From positions 1,178,001 to 1,242,000 of the forward strand of contig JBAOIG010000003.1 in the NCBI GenBank assembly GCA_037045155.1: a DNA stretch of 64,000 bases, read 5' to 3'. The first letter of the stretch is position 1. Each line of letters begins with the position of its first letter. This DNA comes from Thermomicrobiales bacterium (GTDB lineage Bacteria > Chloroflexota > Chloroflexia > Thermomicrobiales > CFX8). A program made the position numbers and the translations under genes. Under the pieces are notes generated by a model. The model was given only the letters and a program-made list of their open reading frames with translations. It was not told where the DNA came from and made no database searches. Below are positions 16,401 through 23,231 of this stretch, one piece after another.

Positions 16401-16663
16401 CGCTGCTCGTGGCCGAGCATCGTGTGGTAGCGGACCCAGAGGTCCTTGTAGGTGCGGCCCCAGGCGTGGTGGACGCCCATTGGGTTGTTGGCCGTGATCG
16501 GCCCGTCGAGGAACGACCAGCGCGTGCCGGAGCCGTCGTTCTTCGTCAAATACTGCTCGACCACGCCGCTGGAGTACCACCACCCCAGCCGCTCGCGCTC
16601 CATCGCCGGGAAGTCCGCCCTGGTGTCGACCTCCCGAAACATCCTCGCCGGTGCGTTCGTCAC
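13433..16663 (-). CDS. ileS: isoleucyl-tRNA synthetase
   Basis: Class I synthetase of 1,076 residues charging tRNA-Ile, of the long eukaryote-like group. The HIGH-type motif is MGVHHAWGRT (about 62-71); the KMSKS-type motif is diverged, GKEMHKSAGN. Zinc-type pairs: CPRCGTG, CWRCKTD and CSQCGAT. The editing domain includes VWTTTPWTLTSNVAAAV. About residues 254-266 (RDGGRGTGDGESAG) are encoded by a simple-sequence repeat shared with intergenic DNA. The C-terminal anticodon-binding and beta-rich regions are present. ATG at 16663 follows AGGGAGGCAGACACG. A T-box leader lies upstream (16900-17150) with the Ile specifier ATC. Confidence 0.95.
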   Translation of the reverse strand: MTNAPARMFREVDTRADFPAMERERLGWWYSSGVVEQYLTKNDGSGTRWSFLDGPITANNPMGVHHAWGRTYKDLWVRYHTMLGHEQRYQNGFDCQGLWVEVEVEKELGLGSKREIEEFGIDRFVNLCKERVRKYSGIQTEQTKRLGNFMDWDNSYYTMSDVNNYTIWHFLKTCHERGWIYKGDDVMPWCPRCGTGLSEMELVEGYQDRTHRSVYVEFPLVDEDAALLVWTTTPWTLTSNVAAAVRPDLDYVKIRDGGRGTGDGESAGRVLYLAREAARHALRGEYEVLAELKGAELAGRVYRGPFDELPAEQGVQHRVILWDDVAADEGTGIVHIAPGCGKEDYGLAKEQGLQIVAPIDEFGVYIDGFDWLTGMAVGDVAGPIVRNLREKDILYRDHDYTHRYPTCWRCKTDLVFRLVDEWFIDVDPMRERMQEITREIRWIPGFGEDREIDWLRNMDNWMISKKRYWGLALPIYECQSCGNFDVVGSKDELRERAVEGWVEFEGHSPHRPWVDAVKIACSQCGATTSRIKDVGNPWLDAGIVPFSTMGYTEDREEWSHWFPADFITESFPGQFRNWFYSMLAQSTALVNEPPYKTVLGFALLRDEHGKEMHKSAGNAIWFDDAADKMGSDVMRWLYCSHNPTVNLNFGYHIGDEVRRRFILPLWNSYAFFANYAALDGFDPTDPANAVPLEERTLLDRWILSRLQGVVDDVRACLDDFDAQGATRVLERFVVDELSNWYIRRNRRRFWKTEADRDKAAAYQTLREALVTLTMLLAPFLPFTSEEMYDNLVRSVDPEATVSVHLLDYPVADAAKVDAALDRDMAALLAAVNLGRSARNKASVKVRQPLPAALVWARDPETYAAIERMQDQLLDELNVKALGHIDDPSVYATYVIRPNLSLLGPKYGKALGGIRAALAEADPARVAATVRAGESLELVAGGEAYLLTPDELLVDVREREGFNVAEEGDLLVALDTTLTRELIHEGLARDFIRGVQDARKEAGLRVEDTIRLAWQTESGTEVAEAIERHLEDIAAETLAREAAPGWVEAAAWEAEVKVGAEKVTIGITRIGSLLDER
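15869..15901. repeat. family E simple repeat inside ileS
   Basis: CCCCGTCCCCCGTCCCTCGT followed by CCCCCGTCCCT, the same unit as in the intergenic tracts at 8608-8648 and 8842-8884. Its length keeps the ileS frame open and adds about a dozen Gly/Asp/Arg residues in a surface loop of the editing-domain region. Confidence 0.85.
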
Positions 16664-16681
16664 GTGTCTGCCTCCCTGTAG

Positions 16682-16881
16682 GGGACCTCACCCCCGGCCC
16701 CTCTCCCGCGGGGAGAGGGGTGTCGTGTGTCGAAGTAGGCTAGTGCGACGTAGACTCCTCCCCTGCCAACCCATCACACCCCCGCTCCCCGCGGGAGAGA
16801 AGCGCTGGATCGGCAGCGCAGGCTGCCAACCCATCACACCCCCTCTCCCCACGGGAGAGGGGGCGGGGGGGGTGAGGTCCC
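16682..16881. mobile_element. MITE-like composite of family A repeats in the ileS leader
   Basis: Bounded by GGACCTCACCCCC (from 16683) and GGGGGTGAGGTCC (to 16881), the same 13-base inverted ends as at 13259-13425. Inside are three palindromes of the CCTCTCCC/GGGAGAGG type and two direct copies of GCCAACCCATCACACCCCC, the second preceded by GCAGCGCAGGCT. It separates the T-box terminator from the ileS start codon by about 240 nt, so it is transcribed in the ileS mRNA leader. Confidence 0.6.
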
Positions 16882-16898
16882 TCGCTCCCCCCCAAAAC

Positions 16899-16930
16899 GA
16901 AAAAATCCCGCCCTCGAATGAGGACGAGAT
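16899..16930 (-). terminator. T-box intrinsic terminator
   Basis: Stem of 11 pairs between 16930-16920 and 16915-16905 with a four-base loop, followed by a run of six T on the minus strand (16905-16900). It is the off-state structure of the ileS T-box; its 5' arm overlaps the sequence just after the T-box core, as required for the antiterminator switch. Confidence 0.9.
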
Positions 16931-17150
16931 TGCTCCCGCGGTACCACCTCGCTTGGCCGGCCCCCTCTGGGGACAGCCCGCTTCTGGCGCCGCTGGTAAC
17001 GGGGCGGCGTGCCCGGCCACGTCTACTGGGGCGTGTGCCCGTTCGGGTGGCGGCTCAGGAAGGATAGTCGGCGGCGGCGCCCCATGCCCGGCTCGCACCA
17101 GCCCGGACTCGCTGAGGGACGGCCGGCCGCCGACGTGGTTCCGTCGTTGC
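16900..17150 (-). ncRNA. T-box riboswitch controlling ileS
   Basis: On the minus strand the T-box core GGTGGTACCGCGG (16948-16936) is followed by the terminator ATCTCGTCCTC-ATTC-GAGGGCGGGAT (16930-16905), an 11-bp stem, then six T. Upstream, stem I is closed by GTCGGCGGC (17134-17126) and GCCGCCGAC (17075-17067). Directly after it, in a bulge bordered by GGAA/TTCC, reads ATC (17065-17063), the isoleucine codon. Uncharged tRNA-Ile pairing with ATC and the T-box bulge would prevent termination and switch on ileS. The bounds of stem I are approximate. Confidence 0.92.
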
Positions 17151-17181
17151 CGTTAGGGAAATCGTAGCAAACGCGTCAATA

Positions 17182-17451
17182 CTACGAGCGCTGGCTCCGG
17201 TCCGGCGTGACCCGGTTGATGACCCACAGCAGCGCGAACGAGCCGAGGAATCCGACGACGATCGACCCGATCCAGTTGACCGCGTTCAGCCCGATCAGGT
17301 TGCCGATCCAGCCGCCGAGCCAGCCGCCGACCAGCCCGATCACCAGCGCGCCGCCGATCGTCGCTGGCTGCGTCGGGATCGAGCGATAGATAGCGAACAT
17401 TGCCGCGGCGCCGGCGATCAGCCCTGTAATCAGCCAGATAATCAAATCCAC
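17182..17451 (-). CDS. GlsB/YeaQ/YmgE-type small membrane protein
   Basis: 89 residues with three hydrophobic segments: LIIWLITGLIAGAAAMFAIY (3-22), GGALVIGLVGGWLGGWIGNL (33-52) and NWIGSIVVGFLGSFALLWVI (59-78). The glycine-rich middle is typical of the transglycosylase-associated / stress-response family, whose function is poorly known. Start ATG 17451 behind AAGGAGGCAACCAGGTGG. It stands upstream of the ileS T-box and is transcribed in the same direction but is probably a separate unit. Confidence 0.82.
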   Translation of the reverse strand: MDLIIWLITGLIAGAAAMFAIYRSIPTQPATIGGALVIGLVGGWLGGWIGNLIGLNAVNWIGSIVVGFLGSFALLWVINRVTPDRSQRS

Positions 17452-17546
17452 CTGGTTGCCTCCTTGCTACACCGGCGCGTCTCGCGATTCAGTTGGGGTT
17501 GCCTGAGTGCCAGTATAGCGCCCGCCTGTCGACGCGTATACCCGCT

Positions 17547-18749
17547 CTAGCCCTCCGCGTTCGCCTCCAGCCAGCGCAGCGCCGCCTTCGCCATCATCTC
17601 GACGCCCAGCGGCAGCGAGCGCTCGTCGAGGTCGAAGCGCGGGTGATGGTGGTCGAAGTTCTTGCCCGTCTCGTCGTCGCGGCTGCCGACGAAGAAGAAC
17701 GACGCCGGGATGCGGTCGGTGAACTCCGAGAAGTCCTCCGAGCCCATCAGCGGCGGGCCGGTGATCACGTTCTCTTCGCCGATGATCTCGGCCAGCGCCT
17801 CGTGAACGATCGCCGTCACGCCCGGGTCGTTGATCGTCGCCTTGCCGCCCGTCCTGTACTCGACCGTCGCCGAGCCACGCATCGCCTCGGCAATGCCCTC
17901 GATCAGCTTCGGCAGCCGCTCGGCCATGTAGTCGCCGACCGCCGGGTCGAACCAGCGCACCGTCCCGCGCATCGTGGCGGAATCGGCGATGATGTTCCCG
18001 GCTGTCGTCCCCGCGTGCAGCGTGCCAACCGTCACGACGGCCGGCTGCTGCGGGTCGACCTCGCGCGCCACCAGTGTCTGCAGCGTCGTCACGACCTCGG
18101 CCGCGATCACCAGCGCGTCGATCGTCTTGTGCGGTGTTGCGCCGTGGCCGCCCCGGCCCTGGATCGTCGCATGGAACCCGTGCGCGCCGGACATCGCCGG
18201 CCCGGAGATCGCCGCCGCCATGCCGACCGGGTAGTAGCTCATCAGGTGCAGCCCGATCGCCGCGTCGACCGTCGGGTCCTCCAGCACGCCATCGGCGATC
18301 ATCGCCCGCGCGCCGCCACGGCCCTCCTCGGCCGGCTGGAAGCAGAAGACGATCGTGCCGGGGATCTCGTCGCGCTTCGGGTAGAGCAGCCGCGCCACGC
18401 TCATCAGCATCGCCGTGTGCCCGTCATGGCCGCAGGCGTGCATCACGCCCGACACCGTCGAACGGTACTCAACGTCGTTCTGCTCCTCGATCGGCAGCGC
18501 GTCCATGTCAGCGCGCAGCAACAGCGTCTTGCCCGGCCGGCCGCCCCGCAGCACCGCCTTGACGCCGGTCACGCCGATCCCGGTGCGGACGTCCTCGTAG
18601 CCGATCGCCCGCAGCCGCTCGGCGACGATCCCACTGGTGCGCACCTCCTCCAGCCCCATCTCCGGGTGCCGGTGGAAGTCGCGCCTCGTCTCGATCAGCT
18701 CCGGCAACCACTCTTCGATCTCTTCGCGGAATGTCTCAGTCACAACCAT
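17547..18749 (-). CDS. M20 family amidohydrolase (hippurate hydrolase type)
   Basis: About 400 residues. Metal ligands of the M20D group are visible: RRDFHRHPEMG near the start, HACGHDGHTAMLM (about 100-112), the catalytic EE in FQPAEEGRGGA (about 138) and HHPRFDLDE near the end. The middle dimerisation domain (GRGGHGATPHKTIDAL) is present. Such enzymes release amino acids from N-acyl or indole-acetyl conjugates. I prefer ATG 18749 with AGGAAGGGACAGG upstream; a TTG at 18791 is possible and would add 14 residues. Confidence 0.88.
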   Translation of the reverse strand: MVVTETFREEIEEWLPELIETRRDFHRHPEMGLEEVRTSGIVAERLRAIGYEDVRTGIGVTGVKAVLRGGRPGKTLLLRADMDALPIEEQNDVEYRSTVSGVMHACGHDGHTAMLMSVARLLYPKRDEIPGTIVFCFQPAEEGRGGARAMIADGVLEDPTVDAAIGLHLMSYYPVGMAAAISGPAMSGAHGFHATIQGRGGHGATPHKTIDALVIAAEVVTTLQTLVAREVDPQQPAVVTVGTLHAGTTAGNIIADSATMRGTVRWFDPAVGDYMAERLPKLIEGIAEAMRGSATVEYRTGGKATINDPGVTAIVHEALAEIIGEENVITGPPLMGSEDFSEFTDRIPASFFFVGSRDDETGKNFDHHHPRFDLDERSLPLGVEMMAKAALRWLEANAEG

Positions 18750-18835
18750 CCGAACGCCTGTCCCTTCCTGTCTCACGCGGTAGGTCGTCAACGTCAGACC
18801 GCCCAGTCGTTCGAGGCGTCAACTACCATCCTGGC

Positions 18836-19020
18836 TTGTCATCCTTCGCGTACGCGCTCAGGATGACAAGCCGACGGGGTGTCCAGAGCGGCAACATCCC
18901 CCTTCCTTTGTCATTCACTGCCCGGAGGGCGTCCGCGCAGCCGAAGAATCTCCCCACGCCGGACACGACCCAACACGGGAGAGATTCTTCGCTCCGCTCA
19001 GAATGACAAGCCGACGGGGT
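18836..19020. repeat. family C repeats, short and long copies
   Basis: Short copy 18836-18872: CTTGTCATCCTTCGCG..GCTCAGGATGACAAGCC, essentially only the two inverted ends. Longer copy 18907-19010: TTTGTCATTCACTG..GAAGAATCTCC..GAGATTCTTCGCTCCGCTCA, ending in GAATGACAAGCCGACGGGG. Both end in CAAGCCGACGGGGTG. They fill most of the 419-bp gap between the two M20 peptidase genes, which are divergent; the remaining bases show no clear promoter. Confidence 0.8.
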
Positions 19021-19168
19021 GGCTGCCGCGCCACACGACCTGACAGCTTGACGCTGACGACCCACTTAACCTTCAGACCACCGGGGCTATCGTAGCAGAG
19101 TGCAACGCGACTCCATCTCGTATCCTTCCAGCGAGGATGATCGACGCCACGCAGGGAGGCTGACTGAT

Positions 19169-20338
19169 ATGACCGGCTGGGATGACGTTGTCGAGCTGAC
19201 CAGGCGGCTGGTTGCCGCGAAGAGCTTCACCTCGGTCGGCGAGCAGGAGGCAATCGAGGTCGCCCGCCAGGCGATGGTCGCGCTGGGCTACGCCGATGTC
19301 CAGATCGACGAGATCGGCAACCTCACCGGCCGGATGGGCGGCAGCGGCGCTGGCTGCATCGTCTTCGACGGCCATATCGACACCGTCGGCGTCGGCGACG
19401 AGTCCGCCTGGGCCAGCGACCCGTTCGTCGCCGCAGAGCGCGATGGCCGGCTCTACGGCCGCGGCACGTCCGACATGAAGGGCGCGATCGCCGCCATGCT
19501 CGTCGGCATCGCCCGCCTCAACCACGACCCGGCCCCCTGCGACGCGATCGTCTCCGTCAGCATCGCCGAGGAGGCGGTCGAGGGGTACGCCCTCGGCAAG
19601 GTGCTCGACCGCTACCCGGCCCGCGCCGTCGTCATCGGCGAATCCACCAGCCTGCACCTCGCCACCGGCCAGCGCGGCAGGGCCGAGATCGTCCTGGAGA
19701 CGTTCGGCATCCCGGCGCACTCATCCACCCCACACCTCGGCCGCAACCCGATCCGCGCGATGGGCACGCTCGGCAACGTCATCGCCAACCTGCCGCCGCC
19801 GACCGACGACTTCCTCGGCCCCGGAACGATCGAGATCACCGATATTATGTCTCACCCCTACCCCGGCCTCTCGATGATCCCCGAGCGCTGCGTGGCCACC
19901 TTCGACCGCCGGCTGCTGCTGGGCGAGACCGAGGAGGACGTGCTGGCCGAGATGCAGAGCATCGTCGACGCCTACACGCAGAACGACCCGACCCTCAAGG
20001 CGCGAGTTGCCTTCGGCGTCGACCGGTTCCAGACCTGGACGGGCTACGAGGTGGACGCGGTCAACTTCGCCCCGGCCTGGCGCACGCCCGACGATCACCC
20101 GATCGTCCAGGCAGCGATGAACGCGCTGGTCAGCGCCGGCCTGATGCCGATGCACACCCACTACGCGTTCTGCACCAACGGCAGCGAATCCGCCGGCCGG
20201 CGCGGCATCCCAACGGTCGGCTTCGGCCCCGGCAGCGAGGCAGAGGCCCACCGGATCGACGAGAGCGTCGAGATCGCGCATCTCACCGCCGCCGCCACTG
20301 GCTACGAGTACCTCGCCCGCGAGCTGATCCGGCTGTGA
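19169..20338 (+). CDS. M20 family peptidase/deacetylase (ArgE/DapE/YgeY type)
   Basis: 389 residues. Metal-binding motifs FDGHIDTVG (about 69) and GRGTSDMKGAIAAML (about 98-112) and the catalytic pair in SIAEEAVEG (about 132) fit the ArgE/DapE/YgeY group of zinc amidohydrolases; YgeY homologues act on selenium or purine-derived metabolites in some species, which I cannot test here. ATG 19169 lies behind AGGGAGG (19153-19159); an upstream GTG at 19100 has no ribosome site. Its stop overlaps the GTG start of the NUDIX gene. Confidence 0.87.
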   Translation: MTGWDDVVELTRRLVAAKSFTSVGEQEAIEVARQAMVALGYADVQIDEIGNLTGRMGGSGAGCIVFDGHIDTVGVGDESAWASDPFVAAERDGRLYGRGTSDMKGAIAAMLVGIARLNHDPAPCDAIVSVSIAEEAVEGYALGKVLDRYPARAVVIGESTSLHLATGQRGRAEIVLETFGIPAHSSTPHLGRNPIRAMGTLGNVIANLPPPTDDFLGPGTIEITDIMSHPYPGLSMIPERCVATFDRRLLLGETEEDVLAEMQSIVDAYTQNDPTLKARVAFGVDRFQTWTGYEVDAVNFAPAWRTPDDHPIVQAAMNALVSAGLMPMHTHYAFCTNGSESAGRRGIPTVGFGPGSEAEAHRIDESVEIAHLTAAATGYEYLARELIRL

Positions 20339-21006
20339 CCACCGATCCGCAGGACGAGCTGTTCGATATTCTCGACGCGGAGAGCCGGCCAACCGGCATG
20401 GCGAAGCCCCGCCGCCTCGTCCACCGCGACGGCGACTGGCACGGCGCGATCCACATCTGGATCGGCGCGATCGTGGCCGGCGTGCCGACCGTCATTTACC
20501 AGCGACGCTCGCTGACGAAGGACACCTGGCCCGGCGCGCTGGACGTCGCCGTCGGCGGCCATATCCGCGCTGGCGAGACGCTGGCCGAGACCGTCCGCGA
20601 GGCCGAGGAGGAGCTGGGTCTGGCGCTCACGCTGGACGACCTCACCCCAATCGGCCGGCGCTTCACCGACTGGAGCGCCGACGGCGTCATCGACCGCGAG
20701 GCGCAGGAGGTGTTCGCCCTCCGCTGCGACCAGCCCCTCGCCGCCTACCGACTGCACCCCGAGGAAGTCGCCGCCGTCATCGCCATCGACATCGACGCGG
20801 CCGAGTCCCTCTTCACTGGCCACGTCGATGCCATCCCGGCCTGGGAGCATGCTCGCGGCGCCGCCGAGGACCACCCGATCACGGTCCACCGCGCTGACAT
20901 CGCCGGCTATGGCGCCCGCTACCCCCTCGCCGCCCTGGCTGCACTCCGCGCCGTCCTCCGTGGTGAGACGCCCGAGCCGTTCGAGTTGGGCGCAAGCGAG
21001 CAGTAG
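20335..21006 (+). CDS. NUDIX hydrolase (IPP-isomerase-like subgroup)
   Basis: 223 residues. The NUDIX box GHIRAGETLAETVREAEEEL (about 79-98) continues GL and matches GX5EX7REUXEEXGU. The N-terminal DELFDILDAESRPTG and HRDGDWHGAIHIWI are typical of the YfcD/IPP-isomerase-like subgroup. It would hydrolyse a nucleoside-diphosphate-linked compound. Starts at GTG 20335, which overlaps the TGA of the peptidase upstream (GTGA), so the two are translationally coupled. Substrate unknown. Confidence 0.87.
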   Translation: MTTDPQDELFDILDAESRPTGMAKPRRLVHRDGDWHGAIHIWIGAIVAGVPTVIYQRRSLTKDTWPGALDVAVGGHIRAGETLAETVREAEEELGLALTLDDLTPIGRRFTDWSADGVIDREAQEVFALRCDQPLAAYRLHPEEVAAVIAIDIDAAESLFTGHVDAIPAWEHARGAAEDHPITVHRADIAGYGARYPLAALAALRAVLRGETPEPFELGASEQ

Positions 21007-21025
21007 CCGGCTTCTGGTTCAGCGG

Positions 21026-22282
21026 CTAGCGCTCGTTCTCAACGAGCTCCTGGATGCGCGTGACGAACGCGGAAGCGGTCTCGGGAGGAAATGCTGCAAC
21101 AGCCTCCGGATACTGACTTCCCGCCTCTGCCATACCATCCGCCGGGAGCGTAAACCACCACGGGTGGCCATAGCTTGTTGCCATGTACTCACGTCCGGCG
21201 TCGAAGTCCTCGAGCGGCCTGACAAAGAACACGTAGCGCTGACCAGCCACGAGCGGGATAGCTCCGAACTGCGCCTTCATCGCGGCGATCTCTGCCTGAG
21301 TCGTTGGGGGCGCCGCTGGTCGGTCGCCGGAAGCGCTCCGTCCCTCCATCTGAACGACGGGGAGGACCGAGGGCCCCTGACCCTTCAGATACGCCTCAAC
21401 CGAGACCTCATACACCTGCCCCAGATGGAATCGTTGGCTATCTGGCTGACTATGGTTCGTCACGTCACGAGCGAGATTCACAATCTCGCCAGGAGCAATG
21501 ACGGTTCCAACGAAAATGAACGGGGAGACATCGACCAACTGCTCCAGGCTGCCCACAATGATCGGGTCGACGAGTGAGCCAGTGGGGTCGACGGAAGGCG
21601 GTGTCGGCGCGACTGGGACTGGTGTCTCGCGTGACTCGGCGCCGTCGCCAGCGATGAGCTGTTCGACAATTCGAACAAGGTCGGCCGACGGCATCGCCGG
21701 TATTACGGAACGCGCCTCAGGCCAGAATGTGTCGGGCTGCGCCTGGCCATCCACCGGGAGAGTGAAGCGCCAGGGATGGCCAGCGGCTGTCGCGACGAGG
21801 TTGCTCGACGGGTCAAACCCCTCGATCGGTCGGGTAAAGAACAGATAGCGCTGTCCAATCCGCATCGGCGTGTACTCGCTGAACTGGGCCCGCGCCTGCG
21901 CGACCATCGACGGTGATAGCTCCGCCGGCACGTTGCCGTCCTCGACGGAGAGGACACCTTCAAGCTGGACCCCGTACAGCATTTCGGGGCCACGCTCGGT
22001 GAGATACCGCTCGACGGCGACGCCATAGGTCTGGCCGAGGTGGAAGATGTGGTCGTCGGGCTTGCTGTGATCATCAACATCCCGAGCCATGTTCACGATT
22101 CCACCGCGCGTCACAACCGTCCCGATGTAGATCTGCGGTGAGTTGCGGACCAGCACATCCAGTGACGGAACAATCACCGGATCCATTCGCACCTGGGTCA
22201 CGCTGGGGGGTGTCGATTCGCCGCACCCGGAGAGGGCCAACGTGAGGATGACCACCGCGGCGCCAAGCAACCTTGCCATCAC
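21026..22282 (-). CDS. lipoprotein with two tandem copies of an unknown domain
   Basis: 418 residues. Lipoprotein signal LLGAAVVILTLALSGCGES with cysteine near 20. Two repeats follow: about 36-200 and 238-412. Matching landmarks are IYIGTVVTRGGIVNMARDV vs IFVGTVIAPGEIVNLARDV, HLGQTYGVAVERYL vs HLGQVYEVSVEAYL, GQRYLFFTRPIEGFD vs GQRYVFFVRPLEDFD, and GHPWRFTLPVDG vs GHPWWFTLPADG. A Pro/Thr/Val linker joins them. No family recognised. ATG 22282 follows AGGAGATCG. Probably surface-exposed; function unknown. Confidence 0.75.
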   Translation of the reverse strand: MMARLLGAAVVILTLALSGCGESTPPSVTQVRMDPVIVPSLDVLVRNSPQIYIGTVVTRGGIVNMARDVDDHSKPDDHIFHLGQTYGVAVERYLTERGPEMLYGVQLEGVLSVEDGNVPAELSPSMVAQARAQFSEYTPMRIGQRYLFFTRPIEGFDPSSNLVATAAGHPWRFTLPVDGQAQPDTFWPEARSVIPAMPSADLVRIVEQLIAGDGAESRETPVPVAPTPPSVDPTGSLVDPIIVGSLEQLVDVSPFIFVGTVIAPGEIVNLARDVTNHSQPDSQRFHLGQVYEVSVEAYLKGQGPSVLPVVQMEGRSASGDRPAAPPTTQAEIAAMKAQFGAIPLVAGQRYVFFVRPLEDFDAGREYMATSYGHPWWFTLPADGMAEAGSQYPEAVAAFPPETASAFVTRIQELVENER

Positions 22283-22340
22283 GATCTCCTATCCGATAAT
22301 GCTGAGGACGAGATGCTGAACGAGATTTGGAGGCCGTCGG

Positions 22341-22919
22341 CTACGGCACGCCGTACTTGGCATTGATCGCATTCACATCATCCTGCCAGGGGCTGAAGAT
22401 GACTTCGCGATTCCGGCCGGTGCGCATCAGCGCGTTGGAGACATCGGAGTGATCGATGCCCAGGCAATGACCCATCTCATGCCCGGCGGTGCTGCGCTTT
22501 TGAAGATCGGGCCGGCTTCCCGAGTTGGAGTAGGCGGTATTGCCGAAGAGGTAGCAGCGAGTGATCTCGTTTGTCTGCTGGTTCCAGTACCACGATTGCG
22601 GCCACTCCATGTAGCCAGCCGCGCCGTCGCCCGCGTTGTAGTACGTGTTCAGCACAACCGCTCCGGTTGACGGATAGTAGTGCCAGCGTGGCTTCGTGTT
22701 GCGCGTGTTTCAGTCATCGCGGGCTTGCTCGAAGGCGGTCTTCTACAACGAGGCGCCTTGCAGATTGCTGCCCCAGCGATAGGTCACCGGGACAGTTCCA
22801 TCAAGCTGGGTTGACCACCACCAGGGAAAGTTCACGAACGCGAGCGTCGACTGCGCGATGAGCAGGAGACAGACGGTGGTGACGCCGATAACAACATGTC
22901 GCCTGCACGAATGTGACAT
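22341..22919 (-). pseudogene. secreted metzincin-type zinc peptidase with two in-frame stops
   Basis: Reading from ATG 22919 (behind GAGGAGGGATTCCAG): a signal peptide VVIGVTTVCLLLIAQSTLAF, then PVTYRWGSNLQGASL, a TAG (22745-22743), KTAFEQARDD, a TGA (22712-22710), then NTRNTKPRWHYYPSTGAVV and the zinc site HEMGHCLGIDH near the end. All pieces are in one frame. Relatives have tryptophan at the second stop (DDWN), and TGG also fits the first, so both look like G-to-A changes. Either a recent pseudogene or sequence damage; a strong promoter remains upstream. Confidence 0.75.
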
Positions 22920-22997
22920 CTGGAATCCCTCCTCATCATACAATCCGACGTCGACTGCACTTCAGCGAGGTCCGCATTACGGGGGAATGTGTTCGGT

Positions 22998-23027
22998 AGT
23001 GTAGCACAGGCTCAGCGCATCTGTCAA
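22998..23027 (-). promoter_or_regulatory. sigma70-type promoter of the metzincin gene
   Basis: On the minus strand TTGACA (23027-23022), an 18-base spacer and TACACT (23003-22998), followed after about 70 nt by the metzincin start. It is the best consensus promoter I see in the window. Confidence 0.7.
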
Positions 23028-23231
23028 CTTTCGTTGTTTGCGCAGAGTTCTCCTGGTGGGTAGCGCAACGATTTCATAGTGCGCATGTCGTCGCCAGGTT
23101 GCGCCGGCTTCGATCGTGCTATCGAAGCCGAGGTCGCCACATCGATTGCCTACGGTCGCTCATCGACACTCGGGACTATCCGTGGATAATGGGCCCCGTG
23201 AAGAATTTGGAGAACGAAACCGGAGAGACGC

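Noticed and set aside
15134..16681. Long open frame (515 codons) on the plus strand opposite ileS
   Set aside because: An antisense frame caused by high G+C; low-complexity composition (Val/Asp/Leu rich) and no homology, whereas ileS on the minus strand is certain.
19100..19168. GTG at 19100 as start of the M20 peptidase
   Set aside because: No ribosome site; AGGGAGG immediately before ATG 19169 gives a normal-length enzyme.
22710..22712. TGA in the metzincin frame as a second selenocysteine codon
   Set aside because: A TAG also interrupts the same frame, relatives have Trp rather than Cys there, and no hairpin follows closely. Nonsense mutation is more likely.
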